Of a DNA stretch of 64,000 nucleotides, positions 17,729-27,093 are shown piece by piece. This stretch comes from Kallipyga gabonensis. GTDB lineage: Bacteria; Bacillota; Clostridia; Tissierellales; Peptoniphilaceae. The stretch lies in NCBI RefSeq assembly GCF_001286805.1, contig NZ_CXYV01000002.1, positions 806,001 to 870,000 of the forward strand, written 5' to 3'. Each line of letters begins with the position of its first letter. Positions within the stretch are counted from its first letter, which is position 1. The notes below the pieces were generated by a model. The model was not told the DNA's origin. It searched no databases and saw only the letters and a program-made list of their open reading frames with translations. Position numbers and translations under genes: made by a program.

Positions 17729-18748
17729 ATGAACGAAAGAAAATACTTTATTTTGGGAGCAATTCTTTCTTCCTATCTCCATTCCAAGGAGCCTCTAGGA
17801 TCAAGAACCTTGAAACGTCTTTATAATATGGACATTTCCGCTGCGACGATACGAAACGAGATGAGTGATCTGGAGCTTTTAGGCTATTTAGAAAAAACGC
17901 ATGTTTCCTCCGGTCGGATTCCGTCTCAAAAGGCTTACCGCTGGTATGTGGACCAGGTCCAGGAAAAAGGCTGGGCACGAGAGGAGGTTCCCCAACTTCC
18001 GGACAGAAGTCTCTTGACGCAGACCGATGATCCCAGAAATGTTTTGGATTCCGCCCTTAATGTCCTATCGGATATTACCGGAACGGCGGCCTTTACCTAT
18101 ACGCCCGGAAGGGGGAACGATCGGTTATCAAAAATCCGATTCCTACCCCTGTCCGACCGGGAAATTTTGATCCTCCTGGTTTTTCACTCCAAGTTCGTCC
18201 AGACAGAACGGGTTCACTTAAAAGGGACATACGCTATGGACCGGCTTTTTCGGGCCGAGGAGATTTTCCAGAACCTTTTGGAGGGGAAGAACCTGGATGA
18301 AATCACTATCTTCCTTCAGACAGGCCCTTTTTCCGGAACCTATGTAGCCGGGAATCTTCTCAGTGAATTGGTGCCGGTGGTAAGGGATCGAATTGTGGCC
18401 CATAGGAAACCTAACCTGGTTTTCAATGGCCTCTTTAAGCTTCTGGCTTTGGATGACTATGCACCGGACAAGGCCTTAGTCTTTATCCAAAAGCTTCAGG
18501 ATGATCCGGACCTTTTGGATTTCCTAGCCGGCCTGGATAATCAGGATGGCATGAAAGTCTATATCGGTCAGGAAAACCCGGTTGATTGGCTCAAGGATGC
18601 CAGTTTAATTATGGTCCCCTACCGAGTGCGGGGAGACATCATCGGTCAGCTCGGTGTCGTTGGTCCTATCGATATGGACTACCGTCGAGTGATGAGCGAT
18701 GTTTATCGGATGGGGCGTTATATCAATGCAATCACAGGAAGACAATAG
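17729..18748 (+). CDS. hrcA: Heat-inducible transcription repressor HrcA
   Basis: A 339-residue repressor. The N-terminal winged helix reads LGSRTLKRLYNMDISAATIR and continues NEMSDLELLGYLEKTHVSSG RIPS, the diagnostic HrcA signature. A GAF-like domain and the C-terminal YRRVMSDVYRMGRYI segment follow. The ATG at 17729 is preferred because AGAAAGGAAAG lies upstream; an in-frame GTG at 17681 has no ribosome binding site and would add 16 residues. HrcA represses its own operon through the CIRCE site at 17637. Order hrcA-grpE-dnaK is conserved in Firmicutes. Confidence 0.95.
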   Translation: MNERKYFILGAILSSYLHSKEPLGSRTLKRLYNMDISAATIRNEMSDLELLGYLEKTHVSSGRIPSQKAYRWYVDQVQEKGWAREEVPQLPDRSLLTQTDDPRNVLDSALNVLSDITGTAAFTYTPGRGNDRLSKIRFLPLSDREILILLVFHSKFVQTERVHLKGTYAMDRLFRAEEIFQNLLEGKNLDEITIFLQTGPFSGTYVAGNLLSELVPVVRDRIVAHRKPNLVFNGLFKLLALDDYAPDKALVFIQKLQDDPDLLDFLAGLDNQDGMKVYIGQENPVDWLKDASLIMVPYRVRGDIIGQLGVVGPIDMDYRRVMSDVYRMGRYINAITGRQ

Positions 18749-18805
18749 ATGGAGAAATCATCACGAGATTGAGAGGGTTGTGGCGGAAAGTTAAAGGAGG
18801 TAGGG

Positions 18806-19426
18806 ATGACGGAGAAAAGAAATGAGACAGAAAAACTCAAAAAGAACGTTCAGATTGAGGATAACCGGGAAGAGCAAGAAGAAGTGAAAGACTCTGATCC
18901 GGATCGGGAGAATGTCCAGGCCGATCCTGAGGAAGACCGGGAAGAGGTTGTGGAAGCGGAGATCGTAGACGAAGAAGAGGACTTTGAGATTCGAGAAGAG
19001 AAGAAGGATGAGGGGGCGGCCGATCGGGAACGACTCCTCAGGCTTCAAGCCGACTTCGCCAACTTTAAGAAGCGGACGGAGAAGGACCGACAGGATACGA
19101 TCAAGTTCGCCAACGAAAAGCTCATCCTTAAGCTGGTGGACGTGGTGGACAACTTCCACCGGGCCCTTGAAACGGAAAGGGAGGAGAAGGACTCATTCTA
19201 CGAAGGGATGGAACTCATCTTCGCCCAACTGACCGGTGTCCTTAAAGAGGAGGGTCTTGAGGAAATCGACCCGAAAGGCCAGGCCTTTGATCCCAACTTT
19301 CACGATGCGGTTCTCTCGGAGGAAAGTGAGACTGTTCCCTCCGGCCACGTGATCGAGACCATGCGGAAGGGATACACCCTGAAGGGACGACTTATCCGTC
19401 CGGCCATGGTCAAAGTTGCACAGTAA
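18806..19426 (+). CDS. grpE: GrpE nucleotide exchange factor
   Basis: A 206-residue GrpE. The first about 65 residues are very rich in Glu, Asp and Lys and probably disordered; a long coiled coil follows (LLRLQADFANFKKRTEKDRQ), and the beta-wing domain contains GVLKEEGLEEIDPKGQAFDP and ends GRLIRPAMVKVAQ. It releases ADP from DnaK. AAAGGAGGTAGGG precedes the ATG. It lies between hrcA and dnaK under the CIRCE-controlled promoter. Confidence 0.96.
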   Translation: MTEKRNETEKLKKNVQIEDNREEQEEVKDSDPDRENVQADPEEDREEVVEAEIVDEEEDFEIREEKKDEGAADRERLLRLQADFANFKKRTEKDRQDTIKFANEKLILKLVDVVDNFHRALETEREEKDSFYEGMELIFAQLTGVLKEEGLEEIDPKGQAFDPNFHDAVLSEESETVPSGHVIETMRKGYTLKGRLIRPAMVKVAQ

Positions 19427-19508
19427 AGGTTAACAAGACAACATTCCCCAATAAGGGATTGAGATAAAGAGTTGATCAGGAAGATCATAACAATGAGGAG
19501 GTTTTCTT

Positions 19509-21353
19509 ATGAGTAAAATTATTGGTATTGACTTAGGAACAACGAACTCGGCAGTTGCCGTGATGGAAGGTGGTTCTCCCACCATTATCCCCAATGCCGA
19601 AGGTAACCGGACCACCCCTTCTATCGTCGCTTTTACCAAAGAGGGAGAGCGTCTGGTCGGCGAAACCGCCAAGCGTCAGGCTATCATGAATCCCCATCGG
19701 ACGATCGCTTCGATTAAGAGAGACATGGGTTCAGATCGTAAGGTTTCTATTGATAAGGATTATTCCCCGGAAGAAATTTCGGCTATGATTCTTCAAAAAT
19801 TGAAAGCGGATACCGAATCCTACCTGGGTGAGAGTGTGAAGGAAGCGGTCATTACCGTGCCTGCTTATTTCACCGATGCCCAGCGTCAGGCGACCAAGGA
19901 TGCCGGACGAATTGCCGGTCTGGATGTGAAACGGATTATCAATGAGCCGACAGCGGCGGCCCTGGCTTACGGAATGGACAAGGAAACCGACCAGTCCAAG
20001 ATCATGGTTTATGACCTTGGCGGAGGCACCTTCGATGTTTCCATTCTGGAAGTAGGCGATGGAGTTTTTGAGGTTCTGGCTACTCGCGGAAACAACCGTC
20101 TGGGCGGCGATGACTTCGACCAGGTTCTGATGAAGTACATCAACGATGAATTCATGAAAGAACACGGTGTGGATCTTCTCTCTGATCCCACTTCTGACCA
20201 GCGTCTCAAGGATGCGGCAGAAAAGGCCAAGAAGGAACTTTCTTCTTCGATGACCACGACCATCAACCTTCCCTTCATTACAGCAGTTAACGGTCAGCCG
20301 GTCCACCTCAACATGGACCTGACCAGGGCAAAGTTCGATGAGCTCACCGCCTCTTTAGTGAAAAAGACCGAGCAGCCGGTTATGGATGCCTTGAAGGATG
20401 CCGGCATTTCCGCCTCCGATTTGGATAAGGTCTTGCTTGTTGGCGGGTCCACACGGATCCCCGCTGTCCAGGAGTCGGTTAAGCGTCTGACCGGTAAGGA
20501 ACCCCAGAAAGATATCAACCCGGATGAATGCGTAGCCATCGGTGCAGCAATCCAGGGCGGTGTCCTGACCGGTGAGGTCAAGGACCTCCTCCTCCTGGAT
20601 GTTACCCCCCTGTCCCTGGGCTTGGAAACCCTGGGCGGGGTCATGACCGTCCTCATTCCGAGAAATACGACCATCCCGACCAAGAAGAGCCAGGTCTTCA
20701 CTACAGCTGCGGATAACCAGACCACCGTGGACATCCACGTCCTCCAGGGAGAACGTGAATTTGCCACCGATAATACTACCCTGGGACGTTTCCAGTTGAC
20801 CGGGATTCCGGCAGCCAGACGGGGCATTCCCCAGATCGAAGTGACTTTTGATATTGACGCTAACGGCATTGTCAACGTCTCTGCTAAGGATCAGGGAACC
20901 GGTAAGGAGCAGAAGATTACCATCACTTCCTCCACCAATTTGTCCGAAGATGAAATCAACCGCAGGGTCAAGGAAGCCGAGCAGTTTGAGGCCGAAGATA
21001 AGAAGCGGAAGGAAGTAGTGGAAGCCAGGAACCAGGCGGAAACGATGATCTACCAGACCGAGTCCACCCTCAATGAAGTGGGTGATAAGGTTAGCGAGGA
21101 AGAAAAAAAGAAGGTTCAAGACAAGATCCAGGCCTTGAAGGATGTTAAGGATTCGGATAATTTGGAAGAAATTAAGTCTAAGTCCGATGACCTCATGGCT
21201 GAGCTCAACCAGCTTTCACAAAAGCTTTACCAGCAGGCAGGCGGTCAGGCAGGACCTCAGGGTCAGTCTGATCCCGGTCAAACCGGTCACGATGATGATG
21301 TGGTTGATGCCGACTACGAAGTGGTCGACGATGACGAAGAGGCTAATTCCTAA
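19509..21353 (+). CDS. dnaK: Molecular chaperone DnaK (Hsp70)
   Basis: A 614-residue Hsp70. It begins [20 protein letters not shown] and contains [20 protein letters not shown], the Hsp70 signatures [16 protein letters not shown] and [14 protein letters not shown], then a substrate-binding domain ([18 protein letters not shown]) and an acidic, Gly/Gln-rich lid end ([17 protein letters not shown]). GAGGAGG precedes the ATG. It folds client proteins with GrpE and DnaJ encoded on either side. A terminator separates it from dnaJ. Confidence 0.98.
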   Translation: MSKIIGIDLGTTNSAVAVMEGGSPTIIPNAEGNRTTPSIVAFTKEGERLVGETAKRQAIMNPHRTIASIKRDMGSDRKVSIDKDYSPEEISAMILQKLKADTESYLGESVKEAVITVPAYFTDAQRQATKDAGRIAGLDVKRIINEPTAAALAYGMDKETDQSKIMVYDLGGGTFDVSILEVGDGVFEVLATRGNNRLGGDDFDQVLMKYINDEFMKEHGVDLLSDPTSDQRLKDAAEKAKKELSSSMTTTINLPFITAVNGQPVHLNMDLTRAKFDELTASLVKKTEQPVMDALKDAGISASDLDKVLLVGGSTRIPAVQESVKRLTGKEPQKDINPDECVAIGAAIQGGVLTGEVKDLLLLDVTPLSLGLETLGGVMTVLIPRNTTIPTKKSQVFTTAADNQTTVDIHVLQGEREFATDNTTLGRFQLTGIPAARRGIPQIEVTFDIDANGIVNVSAKDQGTGKEQKITITSSTNLSEDEINRRVKEAEQFEAEDKKRKEVVEARNQAETMIYQTESTLNEVGDKVSEEEKKKVQDKIQALKDVKDSDNLEEIKSKSDDLMAELNQLSQKLYQQAGGQAGPQGQSDPGQTGHDDDVVDADYEVVDDDEEANS

Positions 21354-21370
21354 TCGGAAAGAAGTTGAGG

Positions 21371-21402
21371 AGAGCCGGAGTCTAGCTCCGGCTCTTTTTT
21401 CT
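21371..21402 (+). terminator. Terminator after dnaK
   Basis: AGAGCCGGAG (21371-21380) pairs perfectly with CTCCGGCTCT (21386-21395) around TCTAG, and a T-run follows to 21400. It ends the hrcA-grpE-dnaK unit ahead of dnaJ. Confidence 0.93.
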
Positions 21403-21440
21403 TGGAGAAGGCGGAAGACCAGTCTTTTCCCTACTTGGGC

Positions 21441-21470
21441 TTGTGGATTTTCGCCGAATTCCCTTATAAT
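21441..21470 (+). promoter_or_regulatory. Possible promoter of dnaJ
   Basis: A perfect -10 TATAAT at 21465-21470 with a weak -35, TTGTGG, 18 bases upstream at 21441-21446. No CIRCE element is seen here, so dnaJ may have a different control from dnaK. Confidence 0.45.
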
Positions 21471-21503
21471 GGGTAGATATGAGCCAAGAGAAAGGAGCCT
21501 GAC

Positions 21504-22634
21504 TTGAAAGATCCTTATGAGGTGCTGGGCGTTGAAAAGAACGCTGACAAGCAGACCATTAAAAGAGCCTATCGGACAAAGGCAAAAAAATACCATCCGG
21601 ATTTGAATCCCGGAGATGACGCAGCCGCAGAGAAGTTTAAGGAACTCTCCTCGGCCTACGATATTTTGCAAGATGATGAAAAACGCCAGATGTATGACCG
21701 CTACGGAGCCGCTGCCTTTGAAAACGGAGGGATGGGCGGGGGAGGCTTTTCCGGGGGATTCGGCTTTGATCCCACAGATATTTTTGGAGACCTCTTTTCC
21801 GATCTTTTCGGCGGGAGCGGACGCCAACGTCGTCAAGATCCTAATGCACCCCGGGTGGGAGAGGATGTCCGGTTGGAGGTCAAGTTAACCTTCAAAGAAG
21901 CGGTTTTCGGAACAACGAAAAAGATAAAACTCCGTCGATTTCGAACCTGTGACCATTGTCACGGGAATGGGGCCGAGCCCGGAAGTGATAAAAAGACCTG
22001 TCCGACCTGTCAGGGATCGGGAATGACCGCTCAGGAGGTACGGACTCCCTTCGGACGGATGGTCAACCAGACCACCTGCCCTCATTGTCATGGGGAGGGC
22101 TTTATCATTGAAAAGCCCTGCAAGGAATGCCATGGCCAGGGCAGGATCAAGAAGGAAACCACCATTTCTGTCGATATTCCTGCCGGAGTGGACGATGGAA
22201 ACATCCTTCCCATCCGGAGCCAGGGCCATGAAGGGCTCAATGGTGGGGCTGCAGGGGACATCTATGTCGTTCTCCGGGTGGCTCCTTCAGAAGTTTTTAC
22301 CCGTCGAGGATCCGACCTCTACTTAGACCTGCCCATCCGGTTCAGCCAGGCGGCCCTGGGCGATAAGATCCAGGTTCCCGGCCTGGAAGGGAAACTGTCT
22401 TTTGATCTACCTGCCGGAACCCAGACCGGAACGCTTTTCACCATAAAGAAGGAAGGGGTTCCCAATGTTCGTTCAGGTCATAAGGGCGACCTCCATTTCC
22501 GCGTCAACATTGTTACGCCCAAGAAGCTTAATAGTGAGCAAAAAGACGCTCTTCGAGCCTTCCAGACCGCCATGGGGGAAGAGAGCGAGGAGTCTCGCGG
22601 TTTTTGGGATAAGGTAAAGGATATTTTCGATTGA
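21504..22634 (+). CDS. dnaJ: Chaperone protein DnaJ
   Basis: A 376-residue type I J-protein. The J-domain has HPD at residues 31-33 and is followed by a Gly/Phe-rich segment. Four zinc-binding repeats are present (CDHCHGNG, CPTCQGSG, CPHCHGEG, CKECHGQG), and then the substrate-binding C-terminal domains. Translation starts at TTG 21504, preceded by AAAGGAG seven bases upstream; no in-frame ATG fits better. It stimulates DnaK ATP hydrolysis. prmA follows one base after the stop. Confidence 0.97.
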   Translation: MKDPYEVLGVEKNADKQTIKRAYRTKAKKYHPDLNPGDDAAAEKFKELSSAYDILQDDEKRQMYDRYGAAAFENGGMGGGGFSGGFGFDPTDIFGDLFSDLFGGSGRQRRQDPNAPRVGEDVRLEVKLTFKEAVFGTTKKIKLRRFRTCDHCHGNGAEPGSDKKTCPTCQGSGMTAQEVRTPFGRMVNQTTCPHCHGEGFIIEKPCKECHGQGRIKKETTISVDIPAGVDDGNILPIRSQGHEGLNGGAAGDIYVVLRVAPSEVFTRRGSDLYLDLPIRFSQAALGDKIQVPGLEGKLSFDLPAGTQTGTLFTIKKEGVPNVRSGHKGDLHFRVNIVTPKKLNSEQKDALRAFQTAMGEESEESRGFWDKVKDIFD

Positions 22635-22635
22635 T

Positions 22636-23604
22636 ATGAGCCAAGACTATTTTTCCCTCCTGGTCATCTACCCTCGGGAGGATAATGACTATTTGAATCT
22701 CCTCTTCATGGATGCGGGTATGATCGGTTCGGAGATCATCGATCCCAAAACTATCGAAGAGTACCAAAAGCGGGCGGCCGAGTGGGAACTCTCCAACCGC
22801 GAGGAATTGCTCCGGGTCCAGGAGAAAGACCTGGGTCAGGAAATTACTGAAGGTTTTATGGCGCAGAGGATGTTTTTCCTGACCGACAAAAAATCCCTGG
22901 CCAAGCTGGACCGGGCGGAGCGGCAGGTCTATGAGCAATATGGAGAGACTATCCAGGTCATTGAAGAGGGAATCATCGACAACAGTCATTGGAACGAGAC
23001 CTGGCGGTCCTTTTATAAGCCCCTGGATGTGGGCAAGACCATCCGGATTCTTCCTGCCTGGATGGAGGAAGAGGGAGAAGGGCGGGAGGTCATCAAGATT
23101 GATCCCGGCATGGCTTTCGGATCGGGATCACATGAAACCACCCTGGTCTCCCTGGAATTTCTGGAAGAGATGGATCTCAGGAATAAGGCCTTCCTTGATC
23201 TTGGAACAGGTTCGGGCATTTTAGCCATCTATGCAGCCATGCAAGGGGCCGACCCGGTAGAGGGGACGGATATTGATCCTGATGCCATTCGGACCGCTCA
23301 CAAAAATGCCGGGATCCAGGATGAAAATTTGGACATTCATTTCTATGTTTCTGACCTTTTGGACCGGGTGGAAGGAAGCTTTGATGTGGTAGCAGCCAAC
23401 CTTCTCTATCCTCTTTTAGTCCGTCTCCTGCCGGACTTTCACAGGATCCTCCGACCGGGAGCAAAGATCATTTTCTCCGGACTTTTGGCTGACCAAGCGG
23501 AGGCCATCCGGTCTCAGGCTTGTGACCTGGGTTACCAGGTCCTTGAGACCCGGATTAAGGGAGAGTGGGCCGGTTTAGTTTTGGAATGGAAGGGACAGGC
23601 ATGA
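22636..23604 (+). CDS. prmA: Ribosomal protein L11 methyltransferase
   Basis: A 322-residue PrmA. The SAM-binding motif is FLDLGTGSGILAIYAA at about residues 193-208, preceded by DPGMAFGSGSHETT, the PrmA signature, and followed by VAANLLYPLL, which corresponds to the NPPF/NIL-type catalytic motif. The N-terminal L11-recognition domain is longer than in E. coli PrmA, which suits the Firmicute form. It methylates ribosomal protein L11. The start lies one base after the dnaJ stop and the end overlaps mtaB by four bases (ATGA). The gene order dnaJ-prmA is conserved in Firmicutes. Confidence 0.95.
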   Translation: MSQDYFSLLVIYPREDNDYLNLLFMDAGMIGSEIIDPKTIEEYQKRAAEWELSNREELLRVQEKDLGQEITEGFMAQRMFFLTDKKSLAKLDRAERQVYEQYGETIQVIEEGIIDNSHWNETWRSFYKPLDVGKTIRILPAWMEEEGEGREVIKIDPGMAFGSGSHETTLVSLEFLEEMDLRNKAFLDLGTGSGILAIYAAMQGADPVEGTDIDPDAIRTAHKNAGIQDENLDIHFYVSDLLDRVEGSFDVVAANLLYPLLVRLLPDFHRILRPGAKIIFSGLLADQAEAIRSQACDLGYQVLETRIKGEWAGLVLEWKGQA

Positions 23605-24926
23605 AGACGGTCACTTTTTACACCTTGGGCTGTAAGGTCAACCAGTATGAGTCCGAGGCCATGGAAGAGGCCTTCTTAGATCGGGGTTACCGAGCGGTGG
23701 GAAGGGATGAGGGGGCGGATGTTTTTGTCATCAACACCTGCACCGTAACCCATGTTGCCGATGCCAAGTGCCGCCAGGCCATCCGACGAGCCAAACGGAA
23801 GAACCCCCAGGCTGTGGTGGCTGTGGTGGGCTGTTATGTTCAAGTCGCTCCGGAAACCGTCCGGGCCATCGAGGGCGTAGACGTCCTCATCGGTACCAAG
23901 GGAAGGGACCGGATCGTGGATGCGGTCGAGGAAGTGTCTGCAACCGGGAAGAAAGTGGAAGATGTGGTTGACCTCGACCGGGTTCGACGCTTTGATGAAC
24001 TGGGTATTGCCACTGAACTTTCCACCACCAGGGCGGCCATAAAAGTCCAGGAAGGCTGCGAGATGTATTGCTCCTACTGCATCATCCCCTATGCCCGGGG
24101 GCATATGGCTTCCCGGGATCAGGGGGCGATCCTGGACGAAGTTCGCCGCCTGGTCCGGAAGGGGATCAAGGAATATGTCCTTACGGGAATCCATGTCGCC
24201 TCCTATGGCAAAGAAAAAGCACCCGATGGTCAGGTGGAAGCCGAAAGACCCCGAGACCTCATTGATCTGGTGGAAGCCGTAGCCAAAATTCCGGGGGTGG
24301 AGAGGATTCGGCTTTCCTCTATTGAGCCCCGGTGGGTAACCCCGGAAAAGCTCCTGAGACTTGCGGCCTGCGGGAAATTTGCCGACCACTTCCACCTCTC
24401 CCTTCAATCCGGGTCGGACAGAATCCTGAAAGCCATGAACCGAAAGTACGACAAGGCCCTTTACCTGGAAAAAATCAGGGAAATCCGAAAGGTCTTCCCT
24501 CATGCCGGCCTAACCACAGACGTCATTGTGGGCTTTCCGGGTGAGATAGAGGAGGATTTCCGGGAGACCCTTGCCTTTGTGGAGAAAGTGGGCTTTTCCA
24601 AAATTCATATTTTTCCTTATTCCAAAAGGGAGGGCACTCCGGCTGCTCTTTTCAGGAATCAGGTTCCCCCTTCTATCAAAAAAGATCGAGCTGCCCGCCT
24701 GGCAGAACGGGAAATTGTCCTTCGCCATGCCTTCATGGACCGGATGGAAGGGGAGGAGGTCCGGGTTCTCTTCGAAGAAGGTGGGGATAAAGGAAATATG
24801 GAAGGGTATACCGGGAATTACCTTCGGGTTCGGATGAAGAGAAAAGAAACTTGGGTCAACCGGATCATATCAGGTAGAATAGGGAAAAGGGAGGGAGATG
24901 TCCTCCACTTTGAACCCGAACAATAA
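23601..24926 (+). CDS. mtaB: tRNA ms2t6A methylthiotransferase MtaB
   Basis: A 441-residue methylthiotransferase. The N-terminal domain has three cluster cysteines, in YTLGCKVNQYESE, INTCTVT and VVGCYVQ. The radical SAM motif is QEGCEMYCSYCIIPYARG (C-x3-C-x2-C), and a C-terminal TRAM domain follows (about residues 375-441). The context and the GCKVNQYE pattern indicate MtaB, which converts t6A37 to ms2t6A37 in tRNA, rather than MiaB or RimO. The ATG at 23601 overlaps the prmA stop; an in-frame GTG at 23565 would add 12 residues. In Bacillus rsmE lies between prmA and mtaB; it is missing here. Confidence 0.92.
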   Translation: MKTVTFYTLGCKVNQYESEAMEEAFLDRGYRAVGRDEGADVFVINTCTVTHVADAKCRQAIRRAKRKNPQAVVAVVGCYVQVAPETVRAIEGVDVLIGTKGRDRIVDAVEEVSATGKKVEDVVDLDRVRRFDELGIATELSTTRAAIKVQEGCEMYCSYCIIPYARGHMASRDQGAILDEVRRLVRKGIKEYVLTGIHVASYGKEKAPDGQVEAERPRDLIDLVEAVAKIPGVERIRLSSIEPRWVTPEKLLRLAACGKFADHFHLSLQSGSDRILKAMNRKYDKALYLEKIREIRKVFPHAGLTTDVIVGFPGEIEEDFRETLAFVEKVGFSKIHIFPYSKREGTPAALFRNQVPPSIKKDRAARLAEREIVLRHAFMDRMEGEEVRVLFEEGGDKGNMEGYTGNYLRVRMKRKETWVNRIISGRIGKREGDVLHFEPEQ

Positions 24927-24936
24927 GGAGGTTGTC

Positions 24937-25281
24937 ATGTCGGATTGCATTTTCTGCAAGCTAGCCAATAAAGAGATTCCCACGGAAGTGGTTTATGAAA
25001 ATGAGGACGTCTTCGCTTTCAAGGATATGGAGCCTGCGGCCAGGATCCACTACCTCTTCATCCCTAAGGACCACCTGGAGTCCGTTCAGGCTCTGGATGA
25101 TTTTTCCATCATGGGTAAGCTCTTTGCCGCCATCAAAGAAGTCGCTGAAAAAGAGGGATTTTCTAAAGACGGTTACCGGGTCATCTCCAATGTGGGGGAT
25201 AATGGGAACCAGTCCATCCACCATCTCCACATCCACGTCCTGGCGGGTGAACCCATCCGCTTCCCCGGATTTGACCACTAA
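24937..25281 (+). CDS. HIT-family nucleotide-binding protein
   Basis: A 114-residue HIT protein. It begins CIFCKLANKEIPTEVVYE, with the two cysteines of the zinc site seen in many bacterial HINT proteins, and ends with the HIT motif HHLHIHVLAGEP. Such proteins hydrolyse AMP-lysine or other adenylated compounds. AAGGAGGTTGTC precedes the ATG at 24937; an earlier in-frame start at 24898 inside mtaB lacks a site. It lies eleven bases after the mtaB stop and is probably cotranscribed. Confidence 0.94.
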   Translation: MSDCIFCKLANKEIPTEVVYENEDVFAFKDMEPAARIHYLFIPKDHLESVQALDDFSIMGKLFAAIKEVAEKEGFSKDGYRVISNVGDNGNQSIHHLHIHVLAGEPIRFPGFDH

Positions 25282-25303
25282 TATAGACAGATTGGAGATT
25301 GTC

Positions 25304-25876
25304 ATGAAAACAAAACGCATCATCTCGGCTTGTTTGTCCCTTCTTCTCGCCTTCTCCCTTTCCGCCTGCGGAAATACGGCCCAGGCACCCTCAGATAGCG
25401 GAGAGAGTCAAGAATCAATGATTTCTTCTGAGCCTGTTTCCGATTCGGAAGACAGCTCTGCGTTGCTTTCTGAAAGTCAAGTCTCGGAATCTGTCCAGGA
25501 GGAGCCCCTGACCGCTGAGGAAAAGACTGCCCTGGAAGATTTGGTTAAAGAGATTAGCCAACTTCCCATCGGTACTGCGGGATCTTCCCTCATCAGCTAT
25601 GAGGCCTTCACCCACCTGGCCAATGATTTTGCTTTCTATGCGGATAAAACTCAGGAGGCCGACCAGGTCCTTGCCCAAGCTGCTGAAAAAGTGGAATCCA
25701 AGGATGAATTTCAAAATCAGCTTCTTATGATGACATCGACTCTTGAGGATATGGAAGAGGATCTTCAAGACCTTCAGACCCGGGTTAAGGATGCCGGCGT
25801 TGAGTTGCATCCCAGCTTGAAGGCAGAAGAGATTCAGGGTCTTCTTCATGCCATTATCCATGGAGCCGGTTTTTGA
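25304..25876 (+). CDS. Lipoprotein of unknown function
   Basis: A 190-residue protein with a clear lipoprotein signal peptide, MKTKRIISACLSLLLAFSLS, ending in the lipobox LSAC. The next about 55 residues are a Ser/Glu-rich linker; the remainder is predicted helical with many Glu, Leu and Gln (two or three amphipathic helices, including EDMEEDLQDLQTRVKDAG). No enzyme motif is visible and no family is recognised. It is probably anchored on the outer face of the membrane. TTGGAGATTGTC precedes the ATG. It follows the HIT gene closely and ends before the rpsU promoter. Confidence 0.8.
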   Translation: MKTKRIISACLSLLLAFSLSACGNTAQAPSDSGESQESMISSEPVSDSEDSSALLSESQVSESVQEEPLTAEEKTALEDLVKEISQLPIGTAGSSLISYEAFTHLANDFAFYADKTQEADQVLAQAAEKVESKDEFQNQLLMMTSTLEDMEEDLQDLQTRVKDAGVELHPSLKAEEIQGLLHAIIHGAGF

Positions 25877-25880
25877 TCGT

Positions 25881-25909
25881 TTGCAATCTTATTTTCCCTG
25901 GTGTATAAT
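25881..25909 (+). promoter_or_regulatory. Promoter of rpsU
   Basis: TTGCAA (25881-25886) and a perfect TATAAT (25904-25909) with 17-base spacing, about 35 bases before the rpsU start. Confidence 0.75.
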
Positions 25910-25944
25910 GGCTTGTATTAATTTAGCTCCAAGGGGGTGAGAAT

Positions 25945-26127
25945 TTGCCAGAGATTCACGTTCGAGAGAATGAATCCATTGAAAGTGCTCTCAAAAGATT
26001 TAAGCGGTCCTGTGCTCGTGCCGGCACTCTTGCTGAGTACCGCAAGCGTGAACACTACGAAAAACCTTCGGTGATTCGTAAAAAGAAGAATGATGCGGCC
26101 AAGCGCAAAAACCGCAAGAGAAAATAA
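25945..26127 (+). CDS. rpsU: 30S ribosomal protein S21
   Basis: A 60-residue, strongly basic protein: [20 protein letters not shown] at the start and a Lys/Arg-rich end ([15 protein letters not shown]), which is typical S21. Translation starts at TTG 25945, with AAGGGGGTGAGAA upstream. It belongs to the platform of the small subunit and influences initiation. In Bacillus rpsU is followed by yqeY; here yqeY is missing and nfeD follows after a terminator. Confidence 0.95.
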   Translation: MPEIHVRENESIESALKRFKRSCARAGTLAEYRKREHYEKPSVIRKKKNDAAKRKNRKRK

Positions 26128-26192
26128 GCAAAATCATACGACAGAATTTTTCATCGATGATTTTCAGGTTTCGTTTTTCGGAGCCTGTCCAG

Positions 26193-26229
26193 GAGACTGT
26201 GCAGTTGACTGCACAGTCTCTTTTTTTTA
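26193..26229 (+). terminator. Terminator of rpsU
   Basis: GAGACTGTGCA (26193-26203) pairs perfectly with TGCACAGTCTC (26210-26220) and is followed by eight T. Confidence 0.95.
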
Positions 26230-26288
26230 CTTATCGCTTTTTAACTTTCGGATTTTCCGCAGAAGGGCGGTATCGATCAAGGCTTGAT

Positions 26289-26318
26289 TTGGGATAGGCC
26301 TATAATCTAGGGTATAAT
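26289..26318 (+). promoter_or_regulatory. Possible promoter of the nfeD-floA operon
   Basis: TTGGGA (26289-26294) and TATAAT (26313-26318) with 18-base spacing. A second TATAAT lies at 26301-26306 without a matched -35. A small hairpin (GGGAAG, TTGAA, CTTCCC; 26330-26346) would sit at the start of the transcript. Confidence 0.5.
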
Positions 26319-26397
26319 AAATGTGCTATGGGAAGTTGAACTTCCCTGGTCTTTTGTCTGAACATTTCTTTGAAGCTACAAATGGAAAGGAGGAAGG

Positions 26398-27024
26398 ATG
26401 ACTCCATCAATGATCGCAAGTATTCTGCTTATCATAGCCATTCTCCTGATTGTGGCGGAGGTCTTCTTGCCGAGTCGTGGGGTTTTGGGTATCCTGGGAG
26501 CCCTGGCTATTGGAGGGTATTTATACTTCTCCATCCGGGCCGGCTATTGTTCAACCCTGGAAATCATCCTCTTCGTTGCCGGATTGGTTCTCCTCGTCTT
26601 TGAGGCAGTGATTCCCGGTTTTGGCCTTCCGGGCATCACCGGGTCTGTCCTTTTATTCTTCGCCATTACCCAATTTGCCGAAAATCCGGGCTTGGGATTG
26701 ACCACCTTGGCAACGGGGATCCTTGCCGGACTAGGTCTGGGCTTTATCCTGGTTAAGGCAGGTTTTTCCAGCAAGCTCCTCACCCAATCCGTTCTGAACG
26801 CCGATTTGAGTTCAGAAAAAGGATACCTGGCTCGGAAAAACACGGAGTCCCTGGTAGGACAGGAAGGGATCAGCCTGACCCCTCTCCGCCCTTCCGGAAG
26901 GATTCAGGTTGGTGAACAAAGACTGGATGCCATCAGTCAGGGTGAATTTATCGAAAGTCAGGTTCCTATTGAGATTTATGAAGTATCCGATGGAAGGGTC
27001 CTTGTCCGGCCCAAGCAAAAATAG
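26398..27024 (+). CDS. NfeD-family membrane protein, short form
   Basis: A 208-residue protein with four hydrophobic segments in the first about 125 residues and a C-terminal OB-fold-like domain (QEGISLTPLRPSGRIQVGEQ), the NfeD signature. The N-terminal serine protease domain of long NfeD proteins is absent. Short and long NfeD proteins are usually encoded next to SPFH/flotillin partners, as here with floA 69 bases downstream. It probably helps organise membrane microdomains with FloA. AAAGGAGGAAGG precedes the ATG. Confidence 0.88.
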   Translation: MTPSMIASILLIIAILLIVAEVFLPSRGVLGILGALAIGGYLYFSIRAGYCSTLEIILFVAGLVLLVFEAVIPGFGLPGITGSVLLFFAITQFAENPGLGLTTLATGILAGLGLGFILVKAGFSSKLLTQSVLNADLSSEKGYLARKNTESLVGQEGISLTPLRPSGRIQVGEQRLDAISQGEFIESQVPIEIYEVSDGRVLVRPKQK

Positions 27025-27093
27025 TTGGACCGGTTCATGATTGCCGGACTTCCAACCGAGTCTTCGCCGCTGTGAATATTAAGGAGGTTATCC

